Part shown: positions 7,198 through 11,650 of the stretch, piece by piece | Layout: each line of letters opens with the position of its first letter | How positions within the stretch are numbered: the first letter of the stretch is position 1 | NCBI GenBank assembly: GCA_023254645.1 | Contig: JALRLA010000165.1 | Location: 1-11,650 of the forward strand | DNA length: 11,650 bases | Direction of reading: 5' to 3' | DNA from: Bacteroidia bacterium | GTDB taxonomy: Bacteria; Bacteroidota; Bacteroidia; NS11-12g; UBA955 | Notes under the pieces: model-generated | Told to the model about the DNA's origin: nothing | The model's database searches: none | What the model saw: only the letters and a program-made list of their open reading frames with translations | Position numbers and translations under genes: made by a program

Positions 7198-8202
7198 TTA
7201 CGGCTTTTTCAAAAGGTCTAGCGCCACGTCAACAATCATGTCTTCTTGGCCTCCTACCATGTTGCGGCGCCCCAATTCGACCAGAATGTCGCGGGTATCC
7301 AAACCGTATTTCGCTGCCGCTCTCTCAGCATGAAGCAAGAAGCTAGAATAAACACCGGCATAGCCCAAAGACAGGGTTTCGCGGTCAACCCGAACCGGGC
7401 GGCTCTGCAAGGGGCGAATTTCGTCGTCGGCCAAGTCCATCAATCGGTACAAGTCTGTTCCATGATCGACTCCCATGCGGTCCAAAACGGCGATGAGCAC
7501 TTCCAAAGGCGCATTTCCAGCCCCTGCTCCCATCCCCGCCAAACTGGCATCCAAACGAACGGCTCCGTGTTGCAGCGCAACAATGGTATTGGCTACTCCC
7601 AAACTCAAATTGTGGTGGCAGTGAATGCCAATTTGGGTCTCGGGCTTCAACACCTCTTTGAAGGCCAACATGCGGTCCCGCACTTGGTCGGGCAACAAGG
7701 CCCCAGCCGAGTCGGTGACGTAAACACAATCGGCTCCATAGCTTTCCATCAGTTGGGCTTGCTCGGCCAGTTTTTTGGGCTCGTTCATGTGAGCCATCAT
7801 CAAAAATCCGGCGACATCCATACCCAAATCTTTGGCCGCCGCAATGTGCTGGGCCGAAATATCGGCTTCGGTGCAATGGGTAGCAATGCGCACCGATTCC
7901 ACCCCCAGTTCCCGGGCCCGCTTCAAGTCGTGAATGGTGCCGATTCCGGGTAGCAACAAGGTGGTGAGTTTGGCGTGCTTGAGTTCAGAAGCCAATCCCT
8001 CCAACCAGTCCCAGTCGCTGTGCGCTCCAAAACCGTAATTGAAGCTACCGCCTGTCAATCCATCGCCGTGGGCTACCTCAATGGCATCGACCTTGGCTTC
8101 GTCTAAGGCTAGGGCTAGGCGTTTGAGCTGCTCCTTGCTGTATTGGTGCGCGATGGCGTGCATGCCATCGCGAAGAGTTACGTCTTGTATGTACACGCTC
8201 AT
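7198..8202 (-). CDS. mhpE: 4-hydroxy-2-oxovalerate aldolase
   Basis: This 334-residue protein is full length for the MhpE/BphI/DmpG family. It splits 4-hydroxy-2-oxovalerate into pyruvate and acetaldehyde, using a divalent metal. The start has TLRDGMHA with R11, D12 and H15, the catalytic arginine, metal-binding aspartate and catalytic histidine of the family. IHCHHN (193-198) supplies metal ligands H194 and H196. [14 protein letters not shown] (280-293) contains the conserved tyrosine (Y285) in the helical domain that contacts the dehydrogenase. The ATG overlaps the dehydrogenase stop by four bases (ATGA). This suits a pair whose products form a channelling complex that passes acetaldehyde directly. 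It is the only gene here with a good Shine-Dalgarno sequence. Confidence 0.96.
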   Translation of the reverse strand: MSVYIQDVTLRDGMHAIAHQYSKEQLKRLALALDEAKVDAIEVAHGDGLTGGSFNYGFGAHSDWDWLEGLASELKHAKLTTLLLPGIGTIHDLKRARELGVESVRIATHCTEADISAQHIAAAKDLGMDVAGFLMMAHMNEPKKLAEQAQLMESYGADCVYVTDSAGALLPDQVRDRMLAFKEVLKPETQIGIHCHHNLSLGVANTIVALQHGAVRLDASLAGMGAGAGNAPLEVLIAVLDRMGVDHGTDLYRLMDLADDEIRPLQSRPVRVDRETLSLGYAGVYSSFLLHAERAAAKYGLDTRDILVELGRRNMVGGQEDMIVDVALDLLKKP

Positions 8203-9137
8203 GCCTGTGCTCCTTTCTCTTGTTGCTGGATCATTCGCTCAGCTGTAGCCAAGGCCGCCGAGGTCATGATGTCCAAATTACCCGCGTATTCGGGCAAATA
8301 GTGCCCGGCTCCTTTGACCTTGAGCATGATGGTGGTTTTCAGACCGTGGCGATAACCTAGACCGTCGATGAATACGGGTTTATCTGCTGAAATGATATCA
8401 AATTGAACTTCTTGGTGCAATTCATAACCCGGAACGTACTGCTGCACTTCTTTCACCATCTGGGAAACCGATTCCCGAATGGCATCTTGGTCAGCCATTT
8501 CGCTCAAGGTAAATACGGTATCGCGCATCACCAAGGGAGGCTCTGCGGGATTCAAAATGATGATGGCTTTGCCTTTGTCTGCGCCGCCGACCTTTTCAAT
8601 GGCCTGGGCGGTAGTTTCGGTGAACTCATCAATGTTGGCGCGAGTTCCGGGACCAGCTGATTTACTGGAAATCGAGGCCACAATTTCACCGTAATGCACC
8701 TTTGCCACTCGGTTCACAGCAGCCACCATAGGAATGGTCGCTTGACCGCCACAGGTAACCATGTTCACATTGGGAACATCTTTTAGTTCATGAAAATTCA
8801 CGGGAGGAACCAAATACGGCCCTATCGCGGCCGGAGTCAAATCAACGGTAATTTTACCCGGATATGCTTTGATTTTATTGTAATTGTAGACGTGTGCCTT
8901 GGCGCTTGTCGCATCAAAAATGACCTCAATTTCTGGCCACAAGGGGTGATTCAACAATCCTTCAATGCCTTCATGGGTGGTAGCTACCCCGATTCTTTTG
9001 GCTCTAGCTAGGCCATCTGACTCGGGATCTATGCCCACGAACACCCCCATTTCAAGCACAGATGAGGTGCGCATCACTTTGATCATCAAGTCGGTCCCGA
9101 TGTTGCCGGAGCCGATGATGGCTACTTTGCGTTTCAT
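8199..9137 (-). CDS. mhpF: Acetaldehyde dehydrogenase (acylating)
   Basis: This 312-residue protein is full length for the MhpF/BphJ/DmpF family. It oxidises acetaldehyde with NAD+ and CoA to acetyl-CoA in the cytoplasm, working in complex with the aldolase encoded next. [10 protein letters not shown] (7-16) is the Rossmann dinucleotide loop. TCGGQAT (128-134) carries the catalytic C129. [18 protein letters not shown] (160-177) and [12 protein letters not shown] (190-201) are further family motifs. Both ends overlap neighbours by four bases: its ATG lies in the end of the hydratase gene, and its TGA in the start of the aldolase gene. The product feeds acetyl-CoA pools. Confidence 0.96.
   Translation of the reverse strand: MKRKVAIIGSGNIGTDLMIKVMRTSSVLEMGVFVGIDPESDGLARAKRIGVATTHEGIEGLLNHPLWPEIEVIFDATSAKAHVYNYNKIKAYPGKITVDLTPAAIGPYLVPPVNFHELKDVPNVNMVTCGGQATIPMVAAVNRVAKVHYGEIVASISSKSAGPGTRANIDEFTETTAQAIEKVGGADKGKAIIILNPAEPPLVMRDTVFTLSEMADQDAIRESVSQMVKEVQQYVPGYELHQEVQFDIISADKPVFIDGLGYRHGLKTTIMLKVKGAGHYLPEYAGNLDIMTSAALATAERMIQQQEKGAQA
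8210..8216 (-). promoter_or_regulatory. Shine-Dalgarno sequence before the aldolase start
   Basis: AAAGGAG stands 7 bases before the aldolase ATG, inside the last codons of the dehydrogenase gene. It is a near-ideal Shine-Dalgarno sequence in a window where the other starts show none, as expected for Bacteroidota. It may be partly fixed by the Glu-Lys-Gly codons it encodes. Confidence 0.4.
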
Positions 9138-9928
9138 TCGTGTGAGAAGTTAAGACCGACCGAACCCAAACCTTCTATTTCGGCCGTAAATCGATCGCCA
9201 GGAGCCACAGGCACCATAGGGCCCAAAGCACCCGACAAAACCCAGTCACCGGCTTTCAGGGGTTGACCCAGATCCGAAAAGGTTTGAGCCAACCAAACCA
9301 TGGCCTTCAAGGGCGAGCCCAAACAAGCAGCGGCTTTCCCTTGGGAAACCAATTCCCCGTTGCGCCACATCTTCATTCCGGCGTTCACCATGTCTACCTG
9401 ACCAACCAATCTCTGCTCATTTGACAAGACAAAATGGCTAGCCGAGGCATTATCAGCTACAGTATCCGCAATGCGAATGTCCCAGTTTTGAACGCGCGAA
9501 CCCACCAATTCCAACGAGGCACATACGCAATCAATGGCTTGTATCACATCGCTTTCCTGTACCTGAGGCATGGTCAAATCAGCCTTCAAACGAAAGGCCA
9601 TTTCGGCTTCAATTTTGGGCTGATGTAGCCCATGTATAGAACGAGTGGAACCGTTTTCGATTTGGGTTTGAGAGTAGATAACCCCAAAGTCGGGCTGATC
9701 CACACCGAGTTGTGTTTGAACCGCCTTGGAGGTCAATCCAATCTTGACACCCATAGACTGGTACCCATTTTCCAAGCGACGTTGATGATTGATCGTTTGG
9801 ACCAAATAAGCGTCTTCTATGTTTTGATCTCCCAACCACTCGCGAACTGGGGCACAGAGAGTTCCTGATTGCTCAGCCTCCCACAAAAGGTCAGCGGCTT
9901 TTTGAACAAGCGATTCAGCACTAGCCAT
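9134..9928 (-). CDS. mhpD: 2-oxopent-4-enoate (2-keto-4-pentenoate) hydratase
   Basis: The chosen start is ATG 9928 (264 residues). An in-frame TTG at 9937 would add three residues (MPD) but has nothing to favour it. The protein belongs to the MhpD/XylJ hydratase group of the fumarylacetoacetase-fold superfamily and adds water to 2-oxopent-4-enoate to make 4-hydroxy-2-oxovalerate. Counting from the [20 protein letters not shown] (60-76), [10 protein letters not shown] (103-112), [10 protein letters not shown] (136-145) and [15 protein letters not shown] (150-164) are present. Glutamates in KIEAE (E107, E109) and SLE (E140) are the likely metal ligands. ELVGSRxxNWDIRIxD is typical of hydratases, where the decarboxylase next to it has EVIDSRYxxFKF. 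That contrast is why I assign the two as different steps. It starts 15 bases after the decarboxylase stop, and its own TGA overlaps the dehydrogenase ATG. Confidence 0.92.
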   Translation of the reverse strand: MASAESLVQKAADLLWEAEQSGTLCAPVREWLGDQNIEDAYLVQTINHQRRLENGYQSMGVKIGLTSKAVQTQLGVDQPDFGVIYSQTQIENGSTRSIHGLHQPKIEAEMAFRLKADLTMPQVQESDVIQAIDCVCASLELVGSRVQNWDIRIADTVADNASASHFVLSNEQRLVGQVDMVNAGMKMWRNGELVSQGKAAACLGSPLKAMVWLAQTFSDLGQPLKAGDWVLSGALGPMVPVAPGDRFTAEIEGLGSVGLNFSHE

Positions 9929-9943
9929 GTCAGGCAAAGGTAC

Positions 9944-10708
9944 TTAAGCCACTTGAAAGCCACAGACACCGAGTTGATCGACAACCCCTTTTATTTGCAT
10001 ACCGGGCTTGAGGAAGTGGGCAGCGGTAGCGGCACCCGCCAAGACCACCATACCGGGCTGCAAGGTCTCTTTGTATTTGAAGGCCAATCGAGTAGCGGCC
10101 GCCAGAGACTTCCAGGGATTGCCCAAAATATCGTCTGAAGAGCCCTGCTCCAACAATTCCCCATCAGCAAACAGAACCATGTTCAGCCTGTTCAAATTTT
10201 CGCTCACGGGCATCCAATCGCCGAGCACGTAAGCCGCTGAAGAGCAATTGTCAGCGACCACATCTTCCAAGGAAAACTTGAAATTCTCGTACCTAGAGTC
10301 AATGACTTCCAAGGCGGCACAAACGCCATCCACGTATTCCATACACTCTTCGGGCTGCAATTCACGATCAATGGTTTTGGCGATGCGAAAGGCCACTTCG
10401 ATCTCCACCCGCGGATGAATGAAATTTCCCAAGGCCAATGTTTCACCAGAACCTAGAACCATATCTTTTGTCAGACGGCCCCAAATCAAATCATTGACGC
10501 CCATTTGCTTCATTTTGGCCTCGGAGGTAAAACCCATTTTTAGGCCCACCAAAGGGAACCCCCGTCTCTTGCGCTCCTCTATGTTCAAACGTTGAATTTC
10601 ATAGGCCTGATTCAAATCAAATGCAGACTCCAATGAAAGCTGGGCGATAGCCTGAGCTTGATCAGCGGCTTGATCTAGGCGCAAGGCCCATAGTTGTTTC
10701 TGGTTCAT
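9944..10708 (-). CDS. dmpH: 2-oxo-3-hexenedioate (4-oxalocrotonate) decarboxylase
   Basis: This 254-residue protein is a paralogue of the hydratase next to it and belongs to the XylI/DmpH/NbaG decarboxylases. These convert 2-oxo-3-hexenedioate to 2-oxopent-4-enoate and CO2, usually in complex with the hydratase, which traps the unstable product. GLKMGFTSEAKMKQMGV (55-71) contains K57. HPRVEIEVAF (98-107) and ALEVIDSRYENFKF (132-145) supply likely metal ligands E102, E104 and E134, and DVVADNCSSAAYVLG (149-163) follows. The EVIDSRYxxFKF signature separates decarboxylases from MhpD-type hydratases. It is the first gene of the catabolic run, with 102 bases between it and the divergent HMG-CoA synthase gene. 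No good -7 box is visible before it; TAACTTCG 4 bases before the ATG is imperfect and too close. A role in 2-aminomuconate breakdown is inferred from the lack of a tautomerase gene in the cluster. Confidence 0.9.
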   Translation of the reverse strand: MNQKQLWALRLDQAADQAQAIAQLSLESAFDLNQAYEIQRLNIEERKRRGFPLVGLKMGFTSEAKMKQMGVNDLIWGRLTKDMVLGSGETLALGNFIHPRVEIEVAFRIAKTIDRELQPEECMEYVDGVCAALEVIDSRYENFKFSLEDVVADNCSSAAYVLGDWMPVSENLNRLNMVLFADGELLEQGSSDDILGNPWKSLAAATRLAFKYKETLQPGMVVLAGAATAAHFLKPGMQIKGVVDQLGVCGFQVA

Positions 10709-10763
10709 GCCTCGAAGTTAGGCCATGCAAAGGGATCGCCCGAACGCCGATTCCCTCGACAAA

Positions 10764-10778
10764 GTGTCACTCAGACAC
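10764..10778. repeat. Short inverted repeat in the divergent promoter region
   Basis: GTGTC-ACTCA-GACAC is a perfect 5-bp inverted repeat with a 5-base centre. It lies between the divergent decarboxylase and HMG-CoA synthase genes. It occupies the place where a -33 element would sit relative to the TATCTTTG box. It could be an operator half-site pair, but an inverted repeat this short can arise by chance. Confidence 0.3.
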
Positions 10779-10792
10779 CAACCCTTTTGAAG

Positions 10793-10800
10793 TATCTTTG
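10793..10800 (+). promoter_or_regulatory. Candidate Bacteroidota -7 box for HMG-CoA synthase
   Basis: TATCTTTG fits the consensus TAnnTTTG exactly and lies 10 bases before the ATG at 10811. No clear -33 TTTG is found 17-23 bases upstream. The octamer and spacing are nearly the same as before the OmpA-like gene. Use would give a leader of only a few bases. Confidence 0.42.
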
Positions 10801-10810
10801 TTCTATTCTC

Positions 10811-11650
10811 ATGAAGGTCGGCATAGACGCAATTTCCCTGTTCATCCCTGCGCACCATTTTCCCGTTCGATCGCTGGCTACGCTTCGCGATTTGGACCCT
10901 GACAAATTGGAGAAAGGCCTGGGCTTGCGCTCCATGTCCATGCTTGAACCCCAGTCAGATGCCCGAGACATGGCCGCTCAAGCCCTGTTGCAACTGTTTG
11001 AGGAAAACTCCATTGATACCCAATCATTGGGCCGGATCTATTTGGGTAGCGAAAGCCACCATGACGGCGCCAAACCCACCGCTTCCTATGCCTTGAGTCA
11101 GGTAGAAAACGCTTTGGGGAAACCCGGGTGTTTCAACGCCTGTGACGTGGTTGATCTCACCTTCGCCTGCATTGCCGGTGTCGACGCCTTGCTGACTTGC
11201 ATCGATTATGTACGTCTAAATCCTGGTAAAACAGCCATTGCGGTTGCCACTGACATTGCCCTGTATGAGGAGGGTTCGGCCGGCGAATACACGCAAGGAG
11301 CCTCTGCAGTTGCCCTGTTGATTTCTGAAAACCCGCGCTTGTTGAGTGTAGAAGGCCCCGTTGGAGTTGGCTATGCCGGCGTGGAAGATTTTCACAAACC
11401 CCTGCAAGTATTTGACAAACGAGAAATCGCCCAAGACTTGTTGAATTCGCTAGGCTTGGACATGAAGGCAGATTGGAGCAATGCCCAATCATCCTTTTGG
11501 AACAATCCCAAATCGACCGTGGCCACTCACCGCATCGAACCCACTTTTGATGGCCCTTATTCCAACGAGTGTTACATTCAACGATTGGGAGAAGCTCTAG
11601 CACGATTTGAAGTCGAAGCACATTGCCAGTGGGTGCAGCATTTTGACAAA
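10811..11650 (+). CDS. mvaS: Hydroxymethylglutaryl-CoA synthase (3' end cut by window edge)
   Basis: Two hundred and eighty codons are visible, open to the window edge. The enzyme condenses acetyl-CoA with acetoacetyl-CoA to give HMG-CoA, the first committed step of the mevalonate route to isoprenoids, which many Bacteroidota use. MKVGIDAISLFIP (1-13) is the thiolase-fold start. GSESHHDGAKPT (79-90) carries the likely catalytic E81, and DLTFACIAGVDA (115-126) the nucleophile C120. GEYTQGASAVALL (158-170) and FDGPYSNECYIQRLGEAL (246-263) follow. The FHxPY segment with the catalytic histidine should lie beyond the edge. Between EDFHKP and FDGPYS there are about 50 residues, more than in the animal enzymes; as far as I recall, this insertion is normal in flavobacterial homologues. 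The gene is divergent from the catabolic run, which makes acetyl-CoA, its substrate. A regulatory link is speculation. Confidence 0.95.
   Translation, partial: MKVGIDAISLFIPAHHFPVRSLATLRDLDPDKLEKGLGLRSMSMLEPQSDARDMAAQALLQLFEENSIDTQSLGRIYLGSESHHDGAKPTASYALSQVENALGKPGCFNACDVVDLTFACIAGVDALLTCIDYVRLNPGKTAIAVATDIALYEEGSAGEYTQGASAVALLISENPRLLSVEGPVGVGYAGVEDFHKPLQVFDKREIAQDLLNSLGLDMKADWSNAQSSFWNNPKSTVATHRIEPTFDGPYSNECYIQRLGEALARFEVEAHCQWVQHFDK

Noticed and set aside
7246..7953. A 235-codon plus-strand frame opposite the aldolase gene.
   Set aside because: It is a shadow of the aldolase frame, whose catalytic motifs are intact; no motif or start signal supports it.
10713..10720. TAACTTCG as a -7 box for the decarboxylase gene.
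   Set aside because: It mismatches the consensus at one fixed position and is only 4 bases from the ATG, with no -33 partner at a proper distance.

Overview
The window looks like the chromosome of a Bacteroidota bacterium, probably a marine or environmental relative of the Flavobacteriales. The grounds are the Bacteroidota-type HMG-CoA synthase (mevalonate route), a family GH92 mannosidase with a C-terminal discoidin-like domain, near-absence of Shine-Dalgarno sequences, and matches to the Bacteroidota -7 promoter box TAnnTTTG just upstream of several genes. G+C is near 50% over most of the window, high for that group, but falls to about 30% at the left edge. The assignment is inferred from gene content only.

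Nine genes lie on the minus strand and one partial gene on the plus strand. Nothing indicates an insertion sequence, phage, CRISPR array, tRNA or rRNA. No stretch over 300 bases lacks a gene.

Right part (7198-10708, minus): a tight four-gene run in pathway order: 2-oxo-3-hexenedioate decarboxylase, 2-oxopent-4-enoate hydratase, acylating acetaldehyde dehydrogenase and 4-hydroxy-2-oxovalerate aldolase. Two junctions are 4-base ATGA overlaps. Together they turn 2-oxo-3-hexenedioate into CO2, pyruvate and acetyl-CoA, the lower part of meta-cleavage. No ring-cleavage dioxygenase and no 4-oxalocrotonate tautomerase is present, so the upper pathway must be encoded elsewhere. The 2-aminomuconate branch of tryptophan/kynurenine breakdown is one plausible source. 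Nine bases after the aldolase comes a large secreted GH92 alpha-mannosidase (4144-7188), with no obvious metabolic link.

Middle (3298-3994, minus): an OmpA-like lipoprotein gene with its own candidate promoter and a very clear intrinsic terminator.

Left part (1-3270, minus): a three-gene cassette of a YwaF/TIGR02206-type membrane protein, an AlgI-like MBOAT O-acyltransferase and a DHHW/AlgJ-like partner. The last two form a recognised type of polysaccharide O-acetylation pair: MBOAT moves the acyl group across the membrane and the periplasmic partner transfers it to glycan. The YwaF-like protein has no established role. The DHHW gene runs off the left edge.

Right edge (10811-end, plus): HMG-CoA synthase, divergent from the catabolic run across a 102-base intergenic region.
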